Positions 28,948-36,900 of a DNA stretch of 64,000 nucleotides are shown here, piece after piece. Made by a program: the position numbers and the translations under genes. Origin of the DNA: an uncultured Pseudoxanthomonas sp. (lineage in GTDB: Bacteria > Pseudomonadota > Gammaproteobacteria > Xanthomonadales > Xanthomonadaceae). The notes beneath the pieces were generated by a model. The model was not told the origin of the DNA, searched no databases, and was given only the letters and a program-made list of their open reading frames with translations. Positions within the stretch are counted from its first letter, which is position 1. The number at the start of each line of letters is the position of its first letter. The stretch lies in the NCBI GenBank assembly GCA_946479745.1, contig CAMLGZ010000002.1, positions 1 to 64,000 on the forward strand. Direction: 5' to 3'.

Positions 28948-28993
28948 TTACGAGCACATCATCAAAGTAGCGCCCAACCGCGATATGTACCAC
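28682..28993 (-). CDS. Unrecognised ORF reading across the dif-like site
   Basis: A 103-codon reverse frame whose last dozen codons run through the dif-like 28-mer before a TAG at 28682-28684. Tryptophan- and tyrosine-rich stretches such as VEYGASTWQWWQVRF look protein-like, but I recognise no family. If the first Met is used, it overlaps the next gene's end by 46 bp; an internal Met at 28939 would avoid this. It could be a remnant of an element integrated at dif, a real small gene, or chance. Confidence 0.3.
   Translation of the reverse strand: MVHIAVGRYFDDVLVIREQMAVGHGGALSSSQTFRGEPGVVWCHQFAAGHAPAGPGAVKRCFVEYGASTWQWWQVRFTKAGVKPDPQQAGYYLISHNAYYVKS
28687..28714 (-). other. dif-like XerC/XerD recombination site
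   Basis: Read on the reverse strand the 28 bp split into a XerC-type arm ATTTCGCATAA, a 6-bp centre TGCATA and a XerD-type arm TTATGTAAAAT. Compared with E. coli dif, the XerD arm differs at one base (TTATGTTAAAT) and the XerC arm ends identically in CGCATAA. The centre differs at one base (TGTATA). dif is where XerCD resolves chromosome dimers at the terminus and where some filamentous phages integrate. Polarity of KOPS-like octamers across the window supports the chromosomal interpretation. Confidence 0.8.
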
Positions 28994-29415
28994 ACCACAA
29001 ATGCGAGCACGCCGGCCCCCAGCATGACCAGCTGTGCTGATTGAAACTTAGTGTTTCTAGAATTCTTCTGGCCGATAAACGCCAATTGCTTTTGCACCCA
29101 TAAGTCAAATTGGGCTTCATGGCTGCGGCCGTCACTATCCGCAGCAGTGCGTTCCTTCACTAACTCAAGCTCATAGCGCAAGATCTCGTGATTGCGCCGA
29201 ACGACTTCACACCCTGAAGCGAAACTCACTGCCCAACAAAGCATGGCTAAGATCGCGAAGATAGTACTCAGCGTAAAAGACTCTCCATCTGTCTTCTGCA
29301 CAAGAAATGCAATTCCAGCGCCTGCGACGCCAAGCAGAAAATAAAGATGTTGCGCCTTGCTATCGTTGTACTTAGCAACGATCAACTTTCGAAGCTCTTC
29401 GTACTCGCTAGCCAT
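28948..29415 (-). CDS. Small membrane protein of unknown function
   Basis: The 155-residue protein has a charged N-terminus and three likely membrane segments: about 24-40 (HLYFLLGVAGAGIAFLV), about 49-68 (STIFAILAMLCWAVSFASG) and about 127-145 (LVMLGAGVLAFVVWYISRL). A long charged helix (about 70-120) lies between the second and third. I recognise no family. It directly follows the DUF3800 gene with a 2-bp gap, so the two are probably co-transcribed and may work together. Base composition is lower in GC than the flanks, suggesting acquisition. Confidence 0.75.
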   Translation of the reverse strand: MASEYEELRKLIVAKYNDSKAQHLYFLLGVAGAGIAFLVQKTDGESFTLSTIFAILAMLCWAVSFASGCEVVRRNHEILRYELELVKERTAADSDGRSHEAQFDLWVQKQLAFIGQKNSRNTKFQSAQLVMLGAGVLAFVVWYISRLGATLMMCS

Positions 29416-29417
29416 AG

Positions 29418-30386
29418 TTAGCCTCCTTTTTCTTCAGGTTTACCTTTCGATTCCAATGCTTGATTGAGCGCCATTATGGCGAGCCGCAACCGGTCTTCAT
29501 CGAATGCGAGGGCCAGCTTCTTGCCACCCATGCCATTGAAATACACCTGTATCAACTTTCCTGCGCCCTCGCGCCAGCCGAGTGGGACATCAAGGACCAC
29601 GATTGGGGTTGAGTCCTCATCCTCGCAAGCGTAGTCAATCGCCCCGTCTGTATGCATGGTCAAAGTCGCGGTAGTCTGCGCACGTCGACTCAACGGCCAA
29701 TCTTCAAAAATAAGTTGCGGACTGCCTTCGTTATCCATATGCATGAAGACCAGCGAATGCGGATGCTCCAAGAGGCTCGCAAAGTCGCGGCGCATTGCCC
29801 GCTGCTTAGATATGCGGTCCTTGATGTACTTAGTGCTTTGCCAAGCCAGTAAGTCCGCTGCCTGAAGTAGCGGAACTTTGGTTTTCTCGGAGAAGGTTAC
29901 AGATGAAGACTCTTTCTCCACCCGCTTTGCAATGTGCTTGTAAGCCAAGCCCTGGCTGTTGTGGCCGGACTCAAAGAAGTACGCGATACCCCCTTCGATC
30001 TTCCTGAGCTGAACGAATGAAAGCAGTCCGGTGGCGCACATTTCCGCGCACGCGACATACGCATCGGGGCGCTCCACAGATGCCTTGAATTGGCTGGCGT
30101 GGACGAACGCAGAAAATCCGTACAAGGTGAACTGTTTGATGAGGGCTATGAGCTTAGTAACCAGCTCAATTCGTAGCTCTTTATCGATCCCAGCAAAGAT
30201 TCCATTCCCGTGCGCGCACTCCACCATGTGGAAATAGGGCACCCCGAATTCGACTAGAGTAGCCACCCACTGATCCGCCATCGCCCGAGCAGCTGCGGCA
30301 TCAACAAAATATCCTGAGACACAAAAGACCCCTGGCGCCTCATCAAGGCTACCGCTTTCGTCGAAATATCCCTCGCAAGTAGCCAT
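29418..30386 (-). CDS. DUF3800 domain protein
   Basis: The 322-residue protein starts with the DUF3800 signature YFDESGS (about 7-13) and has the C-terminal family motif LLQAADLLAW (about 185). DUF3800 proteins are of unknown function and often lie in mobile or defence-associated regions; an RNase H-like fold has been proposed. The last 90 residues, beyond the domain, include repeated beta-rich stretches without a known match. It lies 2 bp before the small membrane protein gene and 6 bp after the secreted protein gene on the same strand. The lower GC suggests transfer. Family assignment is by motif only. Confidence 0.85.
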   Translation of the reverse strand: MATCEGYFDESGSLDEAPGVFCVSGYFVDAAAARAMADQWVATLVEFGVPYFHMVECAHGNGIFAGIDKELRIELVTKLIALIKQFTLYGFSAFVHASQFKASVERPDAYVACAEMCATGLLSFVQLRKIEGGIAYFFESGHNSQGLAYKHIAKRVEKESSSVTFSEKTKVPLLQAADLLAWQSTKYIKDRISKQRAMRRDFASLLEHPHSLVFMHMDNEGSPQLIFEDWPLSRRAQTTATLTMHTDGAIDYACEDEDSTPIVVLDVPLGWREGAGKLIQVYFNGMGGKKLALAFDEDRLRLAIMALNQALESKGKPEEKGG

Positions 30387-30392
30387 AGACGA

Positions 30393-30818
30393 CTACTTAC
30401 AAGCCCGATACACCGCATCATCCAGGCTGCGCAGCAAGTCGTGCGTTCGATTTATGCCGACAGCACGCAACGTCGAATCGCGATATTGCTTAGCCGCAGC
30501 ACACCCACTGCCCCCCTGAACAGGAATCTGCGCACCGATTGGTTGCGCTTGCCCACTAACCAGTCCTTCGCGCCCAGCTAGGCGACGCAGATAAGCAGAC
30601 TCCGCCGCATCACGTTGCCGTTTTAAAGCAGCCCGCCGTCGATCCTGATCGGTTGGCGGCGGCTCTGGCGGTGCAGACCAAATCTTTGCGATTTTCTTGT
30701 TGGCCTCGCACGGCTGCGATTGATACGACACATCCTTGCCGTTCACGCACTTGAACACCTGCTGCGCCTGACAATGGCCAGCCACCGACAAAACACCGGC
30801 ACAGAGTAAATATTTCAC
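30393..30818 (-). CDS. Secreted DUF4124-like protein
   Basis: The 141-residue protein has a short signal peptide (MKYLLCAGVLSVAGHCQA) and then a DUF4124-type N-terminal motif, QQVFKCVNGKDVSYQSQPC. After that come a proline-rich linker (PPEPPPTDQD), a charged helix and a C-terminal segment with two further Cys. Such small periplasmic proteins are common in Xanthomonadales and lack assigned function. It is the first of the three-gene reverse set 30818-28948. Confidence 0.75.
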   Translation of the reverse strand: MKYLLCAGVLSVAGHCQAQQVFKCVNGKDVSYQSQPCEANKKIAKIWSAPPEPPPTDQDRRRAALKRQRDAAESAYLRRLAGREGLVSGQAQPIGAQIPVQGGSGCAAAKQYRDSTLRAVGINRTHDLLRSLDDAVYRACK

Positions 30819-30981
30819 ACCCCCACCCCACCCCTACTCACCCATGGGCGGAATATACCCCAGCGCCAGACGCTACTGCTCTCTTTACCTGGCTAGTTGA
30901 TCACAGCTCTGCTAGCAGCGAGGCGCGCTTGCATCGCGCGCGCGACCCGGCGACCATGCGTCCGGATCAAGGGGACTCCAT

Positions 30982-31275
30982 ATGGAATTGTTGACGCTGC
31001 AGCATTTCGCTCCTTACGTAAACGAGACGTTCGCTGCCACCATGAACGACGGCGAGGTGCCCTTCGTGCTGGTCGAAGCGCGTCCGCTGCAGGCAAGTCC
31101 GCTGCCAGGCACGATGCGTCCACCGTTCTCGCTGTTGTTCCGCAACGCCTCGTCGTTCCTGTTCCCGCAGCAGCTGTACCTCATGCGTCACGACGGAATA
31201 GGCGAAGTCGGGATCTTCCTGGTGCCGGTCGCCCGCGAGCGCGAAGGCTTCCTCTACCAGGCCATATTCAACTAA
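30982..31275 (+). CDS. DUF6916-like small protein of the tail-collar locus
   Basis: The 97-residue protein (MELLTLQHFAPYVNETFAA...) matches my memory of the DUF6916 family, found next to MdpB-like tail-collar genes. It is short, with mixed alpha/beta character and the sequence LYLMRHDGIGEVGIFLVPVARE near its C-terminus. AGGGG sits 8 bases before its ATG. It is convergent with the acetyltransferase and the three collar genes. Function unknown. Confidence 0.75.
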   Translation: MELLTLQHFAPYVNETFAATMNDGEVPFVLVEARPLQASPLPGTMRPPFSLLFRNASSFLFPQQLYLMRHDGIGEVGIFLVPVAREREGFLYQAIFN

Positions 31276-31335
31276 GCCGGGCCGACCTGTTGAAGCGAAC
31301 GGACCGGCGGCCTGCCCCGCTCCGCTCGGACTTCT

Positions 31336-31899
31336 TCAGCCCGTTCGCGCCGCCGGCCAGCGCATGTGCAGATGGCTGCCCAGTTCTTCGACGGCGGCGA
31401 AACCGAGACGCTCGTAGAGGCGCTGCGCACCGGAATTGTCGGTCTGGACGTGCAATTGCACGCCGCGTCCGCGCTCGGTGGCATCGCGCTGCGTCTGCAC
31501 GATCAGCGCGCCGGCGATGCCCTGATTGCGCGCGGCCGGATCGATGCTGATGTCGATGATCAGATAGTCCGGTTCGCCGCGATGCAGGTAATAGCGCCCG
31601 AGCGACCTGCCCTGGCCTTCGATGATCAGGAAGTCCGCTTCGCCATAGTGGCTCAGGTAATGCAGGTGCTGCAGTGCGAACTGGCTATCCAGAAAGTCGC
31701 GTTTGGCCGCCTCCGGCCAAGGTACCCGCGCGAGTTCGTCGGCGCGCGTGGTCGCATAAAGCACACGCAAGCAGGGCAAGTCGTCATCGCATGCGGGTCG
31801 CAGCGAGATCCCGCGCGCACGTAGCAACCCTGGGGTCGCCAGGCGGCCGTCGCGGCCGGGTGGAAACGGCGGACGCGACGGCGCGCGAAGAGCGGACAT
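31336..31899 (-). CDS. GNAT-family N-acetyltransferase of the tail-collar locus
   Basis: The 187-residue protein has a GNAT fold: an N-terminal beta strand with SLRPACDDDLPCLRVLY, the acetyl-CoA loop DPAARNQGIAGALI (R-x-x-G-x-A form) and C-terminal GAQRLYERLGF. ATG 31899 is used because it lies 8 bp after the stop of the preceding collar gene; the longer frame to 32382 runs through that gene. Being last in the collar-protein operon suggests it modifies a product of it. Substrate unknown. Confidence 0.85.
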   Translation of the reverse strand: MSALRAPSRPPFPPGRDGRLATPGLLRARGISLRPACDDDLPCLRVLYATTRADELARVPWPEAAKRDFLDSQFALQHLHYLSHYGEADFLIIEGQGRSLGRYYLHRGEPDYLIIDISIDPAARNQGIAGALIVQTQRDATERGRGVQLHVQTDNSGAQRLYERLGFAAVEELGSHLHMRWPAARTG

Positions 31900-31907
31900 G
31901 CGGACTC

Positions 31908-32441
31908 TCAGCCGAAGCTGGGGAACACGCCGCTGAGCGCGATGCAGAAGTTCACCGCCAGATAAGGCTGCCGGTTTTCGTGCGGCTGGCCCCCGCCGCT
32001 GGGGCCGCACATGCCCGGCGCGAACTGCGCATTCGCCTGCCCGCCAGCGACGAACGGCGCACTGAGGCTGGGCACGGCCAACGAATTGCCGGCACTGGGC
32101 GAACTTGCGCGCTTGCTCGTATCGTTCTGGTTGTAGGCGGTGAATGGATGCGAATGCATCGGCATTTGGCCCTGGGTCAAGGTCACGCTGTTCTCGCCGA
32201 AGGTCTCGCCGATGACGCGTTGGCTCAGGCCCGGCCCCGTACCCTGGTTGCAGCTTGCGCGACCGGTGAAGTTGGGCAACTGGAAATTGGTCGTCCCATT
32301 GCCGCCGTATTGGGTGCCCAACAGCGCGAACAGCGCGGTGTTCTGCTGGATGGGCAGTGTCGCGCCGTTGCAGGAGGCCCATTGGCGGGGCGGGAAATTG
32401 AAACCGAAAAGCTGGATTTCGCCTAAGAAGGGTTCGGTCAT
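31908..32441 (-). CDS. Phage tail-collar domain protein (MdpB-like), third copy
   Basis: The 177-residue protein has the collar-domain N-terminus EPFLGEIQLFGFNFPPRQWASCNG, then FALLGTQYGGNGTTNFQLPNFTGR and the C-terminal QPYLAVNFCIALSGVFP. These proteins resemble the short tail-fibre collar of phages and the microcystin-dependent MdpB proteins, but occur outside prophages. It is about 35-45% identical by eye to its two upstream copies. A Gly/Ser-rich central part varies most. Confidence 0.88.
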   Translation of the reverse strand: MTEPFLGEIQLFGFNFPPRQWASCNGATLPIQQNTALFALLGTQYGGNGTTNFQLPNFTGRASCNQGTGPGLSQRVIGETFGENSVTLTQGQMPMHSHPFTAYNQNDTSKRASSPSAGNSLAVPSLSAPFVAGGQANAQFAPGMCGPSGGGQPHENRQPYLAVNFCIALSGVFPSFG

Positions 32442-32502
32442 GGAAAGGTCCTCGAAACTGATGAGCGTGCGGGCTTGCGCAACGGGCGGCGCGAATCGGA
32501 AG

Positions 32503-33033
32503 TCAGTTCTGTGACGGAAAAATTCCGGCCCAGGCGATGCAGTACTGCACCGTCAGCGTCGGCATACAGTTGTCGTGCGGCTGGTTGCTGCCAGCCATGC
32601 TGGTCGACGTCGCCGAGGTGGCGAAGCCGCTGGCGCCGGTGATGTCGGTGGCGTACATGGTGTCGCCCGACAACGCGCCCAGTTCGATCGTGTTACTGAT
32701 CGCCGTAGCATTGGCCACCGCTGTAGTCGCACTCATCGTATGGCTGTGCGCGGGCATCTGGTTCGTGGTCAAGGTGACCGTCTCGGTGCCGCTGAGCTCA
32801 CCGATGACGCGCGGGCTAAGGCCGACGCCGTTGCCCCAGTGCATCGGCACCCGTCCGCTCAGATTGGGCATGGCGAAAGTGCTCTGGCCGTCGCCGCCGT
32901 AAGTCGTGCCGATCAGGGTGAACAGGACGTCGTATTCCGCGATCGACTGCAGCGAGCCGTCGCAGGGAAACCAGCCATTGGGGACGCGGGAAAAACCGAA
33001 CAGACGGATCTCTCCGACATACGGGGTGCTCAT
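32503..33033 (-). CDS. Phage tail-collar domain protein (MdpB-like), second copy
   Basis: The 176-residue protein starts STPYVGEIRLFGFSRVPNGWFPCDG, continues with FTLIGTTYGGDGQSTFAMPNLSGR and ends VQYCIAWAGIFPSQN. The central QMPAHSHTM motif is the family's conserved histidine stretch. A Thr/Ala-rich variable section (about 100-150) separates it from the conserved end. It forms an operon with the first and third copies, with gaps of 36 and 61 bp. Confidence 0.88.
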   Translation of the reverse strand: MSTPYVGEIRLFGFSRVPNGWFPCDGSLQSIAEYDVLFTLIGTTYGGDGQSTFAMPNLSGRVPMHWGNGVGLSPRVIGELSGTETVTLTTNQMPAHSHTMSATTAVANATAISNTIELGALSGDTMYATDITGASGFATSATSTSMAGSNQPHDNCMPTLTVQYCIAWAGIFPSQN

Positions 33034-33069
33034 AGGGAACTCCGTGTAGTGGGTAGGTGTGGCGGCCCG

Positions 33070-33600
33070 TCAGTTGCGCGACGGGAAGATGCCGCTCAGC
33101 GCGATGCAGTAATTGATCACGTCGAAGGGCTGCATGTTGGGATGCGGCTGGGTACCGCCGACCGGCGCGATACTTTGTGGCGACAACGACACCTGGGGGC
33201 CGCTGGCGGGTGCGTATAGAGCTGCGGTGTTGGTTCCGTACAGCGCATCGGTCGGGTTGCGCTGGCTGCCGTTGCTGGTGGTTCCGTTGCACTGATGGTT
33301 GTGTGCGGGAAGTTGCGGGGTCAGCAGAGTCACGTTCTCGACGCCGCCCGTTTCGCCCAGCTGATAAGGCGAAGGCTGCCAGGCGGAATCGGCGGACGAG
33401 CCGAACGCGACCGGCGTGCGGCCCTGCAGATTGGGCAGTGCGAATGTGGTTTGGCCATCGCCACCGTAAGTCGTTCCCAACAGCGAAAACAGAGCCTGGT
33501 TCTGACTGATCGCCAGTAGCTGTCCGTTGCAGAGCGCAAACCCTTTCGGCGCAAAGGCGAAGCCCGTGAGCATGATCTGCCCCAAGAATACTTCGGTCAT
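33070..33600 (-). CDS. Phage tail-collar domain protein (MdpB-like), first copy
   Basis: The 176-residue protein starts MTEVFLGQIMLTGFAFAPKGFALCNG and carries FSLLGTTYGGDGQTTFALPNLQGRTP, QLPAHNHQC and the ending INYCIALSGIFPSRN. ATG 33600 is chosen because GGGGA lies just upstream and the N-terminus then aligns with the other two copies. It is the first gene of the collar operon, divergent from the large autotransporter. Such triplets with an acetyltransferase recur in Xanthomonadales, as far as I recall, without an assigned role. Confidence 0.88.
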   Translation of the reverse strand: MTEVFLGQIMLTGFAFAPKGFALCNGQLLAISQNQALFSLLGTTYGGDGQTTFALPNLQGRTPVAFGSSADSAWQPSPYQLGETGGVENVTLLTPQLPAHNHQCNGTTSNGSQRNPTDALYGTNTAALYAPASGPQVSLSPQSIAPVGGTQPHPNMQPFDVINYCIALSGIFPSRN

Positions 33601-33913
33601 TTTCGTTCCCCAAGAATGATGGCACCGCACGTTGATGTGAGATGCGGCGGCTACTCTCGCTCACTACAGGCGTGCGATACAAGTGAAATATTTACACCTG
33701 GACAGTAACTTTTTACGGTGCGCCCGCAGCATGGATAAATGTGAGACGCCGCACTTTTCTTGACGCCGGTTCCTGCTCGAATGGGCAAGAGTTCGCAAGG
33801 AGCGTGGCCGAGCATCGCCCGACTGACAGCGGACAAAGGGGATTGGATCTACGCCGTCGCGAAGACAAAGGGCATCCGCTCGAGCACGCGTGGCGCTTAA
33901 TTGGGGCAAGGAT
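33601..33913. promoter_or_regulatory. Divergent intergenic region between collar operon and autotransporter
   Basis: About 310 bp with an AT-rich stretch near 33675-33720 (AAATATTTACACC ... AACTTTTTACGG) that could hold promoters. No gene or clear operator was recognised. Confidence 0.4.
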
Positions 33914-36900
33914 ATGCATCAGCAGACAGCGCATGGCGCACGGCTATCGCGCGCCGGTTTCTTTTTTTGGTTCGGACTGCTGGTGCTGTCGTGCGCGGCA
34001 TGGTTTTGGCCCAGCGCTGCGATGGCCGCGCCTTCGCCGTTCTGCGGACCGTTCAATGTTTCGGTTGCGCATGGTGGTTCGATCACCATCGATGCCAGCG
34101 CATGCGATGGGCCGGCCAACTTCGGCATCGGCCTGCTGGAAGTACCGCCAACGCACGGCACAGCCACCGTCAACACGCTGGCCCAGACAGTCACCTACGC
34201 CCATGCAGGCGGCGGCGATATTGCAACCAGCGACAGCTTCGTCTTCGACGACGGAAACAACAACGAAGTCACCGTCAACGTCACCATCGGAGCGGCGTCG
34301 CCGATCACGATCTCGCCCGGCACGCTGAGCATGACCGCCGGCACGCCCTTCAATCAGCAGTTGACCGCCGCAGGTGGTACTGCGCCTTACACCTGGGCGC
34401 TCGCTAGCGGCAGCACGTTGCCCGCAGGAATCACGTTCAGCGCTAGCGGTCTGCTCTCGGGCACGCCGACTGCGCGTGGCAACCATACCTTCACAGTCCA
34501 GGCCACAGATAACGCCTCGCTGACTGCGAGCAAGGCCTACACCCTCACCGTCGCCAATCCGACCTTGAGTCTGTCGCCCGCCAATCCGACCGCCGCGGTG
34601 AATGGCGTGCCCTATACCTTCACGTTCACGCCGGTCGGCGGCGTTGCGCCTTATGCGCTGGCGCATGAAATCGTCAACGGTCCGCTGCCGCCGGGCCTGA
34701 GTCTGAGCGGCGCGACCCTCAGCGGCACGCCGACGGCGCTGGGCACCTATACCTTCGGTATCCGAGTCACCGACAGCAGCACCGGACCGGGCACTTACTT
34801 CGAAGTCGAAACCGTTACCATGGTGGTCAATCCGCCGCCGACCATCACGGTCGGCCCGACCACGGTTCCGGCCGCGACCGTCGGCGCCGCTTACAGCCAG
34901 GCCATCACCGGCAGCGGCGGCACTGCGCCCTACACTTTCGCGATTACCGCTGGCGCGCTGCCCGCGGGCCTGAGCCTTAGCAGCGCCGGTGCCTTGAGTG
35001 GTACGCCGACAGCGGGCGGCACCTTCAACTTCACAATCACCGCCACCGACAACAATGGTTTTTCCGGAAGCCGCGCTTATGCGCTGACGGTGAGCGCGCC
35101 GACCATCGCGCTGGCGCCGACGACGCTGCCAGCCGGCGCCGTTGCGACTGCTTACAGTCAGACGGTCAGTGCCAGTGGCGGCACCGCACCGTACACGCGT
35201 GCGATCACCGCCGGTGCGCTTCCAGCAGGCATGAGCCTCAGCAGCGCCGGTATCTTGAGCGGTACGCCGACGGCGGGCGGCACTTTCAACTTCACCGTCA
35301 CCGCCACCGACAGCAGCACCGGCACCGGTCCTTACACGGGTTCGCGCGCGTATTCGCTGACGATCAATGCACCTGCCGTCGTACTGCCTGCCACTACGCT
35401 GGCCAACGGCACTGTGGCAACGCCTTACAGTGCTGCGCTGAACCCGGCCAGTGGCGGCAGCGCGCCCTACACCTACGCGCTCACCGCCGGCGCGCTGCCC
35501 GCAGGCATCAGCCTGAGCAGCGCCGGCACGCTGAGCGGTACGCCGACTACCAATGGCACCTTCAACTTCAGCGTCACCGCGACCGACAGCAGCACCGGCA
35601 CCGGGCCCTACTCCGCCACGCAGGCCTATTCGCTGACCATCGCCGAAATCGCACCGGTCGCGAACCCGGTCTCGGCCACCGTCGGTTACGGCAGCGCCGC
35701 CAACGCGATCACGTTGAACGTCACTGGCGGCACACCGACCTCGGTCGCTGTCGGTACCGCACCGACTCACGGCACCGCCATCGCCACTGGCCTCTCCATC
35801 ACCTACCAGCCAAGCGCCGGCTACGCCGGACCGGACAGCTTCACCTACACCGCGACCAATGCCGCAGGCACTTCGGCGCCTGCGACGGTGACGATCACGG
35901 TAGCCAACCCGATCATCAGCGTGAACGCATCCGCCCCGCTCACCGCACAGGCCGGCACGCTCTATACGCAAACCTTCAACTGGACCGGTGGTACGTCGCC
36001 GTACAGCGGCTACTCGGTCAGCGGACTGCCGGCGGGGCTCTCGATCACCGGCACTACCGCCGACAGCGTGACGGTGTCGGGTACGCCGACCGCCACCGGT
36101 TCGTTTCCGCTCAACGCTTCGGCCGTGGATAGCAGCACCGGCAACGGTCCGTTCACTCAGGCCCAGGCGTTCACGCTCACTGTTGGCGCGCCGACTCTTT
36201 CGCTGACGCCGGCCGCAGGTAACCTGACAGTGCCCTATGGATCGCCCTATTCCCAGGCGATCACCCCCAGCGGCGGCACCGCACCCTACAGCTACTCGCT
36301 TACTGCCGGTGCGCTGCCGGTGGGCATATCTTTCAATAGTGCGGGAGTGCTCAGCGGCACGGCGACGACGCCAGGCAGCTATGCGATCACTGTGCAGGCC
36401 ACCGATAGCAGCACCGGTACCGGCGCGCCGTACTCGGTGGCGGTCAATTACGTACTGCAAGTCGGCGCACCCACGATCGTGATCAACCCGGCCACCCTTC
36501 CCAACCCGGTTGCCGGCGTCGCCTACTCGCAAGCGCTCAGCGCCAGCGGCGGCGTGGCGCCCTACACGTTCGCAGTGAGCGCTGGCGGGCTGCCAGTGGG
36601 TCTTTCGTTCTCTTCAGCCGGCATGCTTTCCGGCACTCCGGTGTCGTCGGGTACGTCCAATTTCACGGTCACAGCGCAGGATGCGAACGGCGAATCGAGC
36701 GCACGCGCCTATAGCGTCACCATCGCCACTCCCACGCTGATCCTGACGCCGACCACGCTGCCGGCAGGTAATCCGGGCGTCGCCTACAGTCAGAGTTTCA
36801 GCACCAGCGGCGGCATCGCACCGTACAGTTACGGGCTCGACAGCGGCGCGCTGCCAGTGGGCATTTCGTTCTCTTCGGCCGGAGTGCTCAGCGGGACGCC

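Noticed and set aside
31908..33600. Prophage remnant suggested by tail-collar proteins
   Set aside because: No capsid, terminase, integrase or lysis genes nearby, and the set looks like the chromosomal MdpB-type triplet.
33944..36532. 862-codon reverse open frame opposite the Ig repeats
   Set aside because: Arg/Gly-rich repetitive shadow of the repeated autotransporter sequence.
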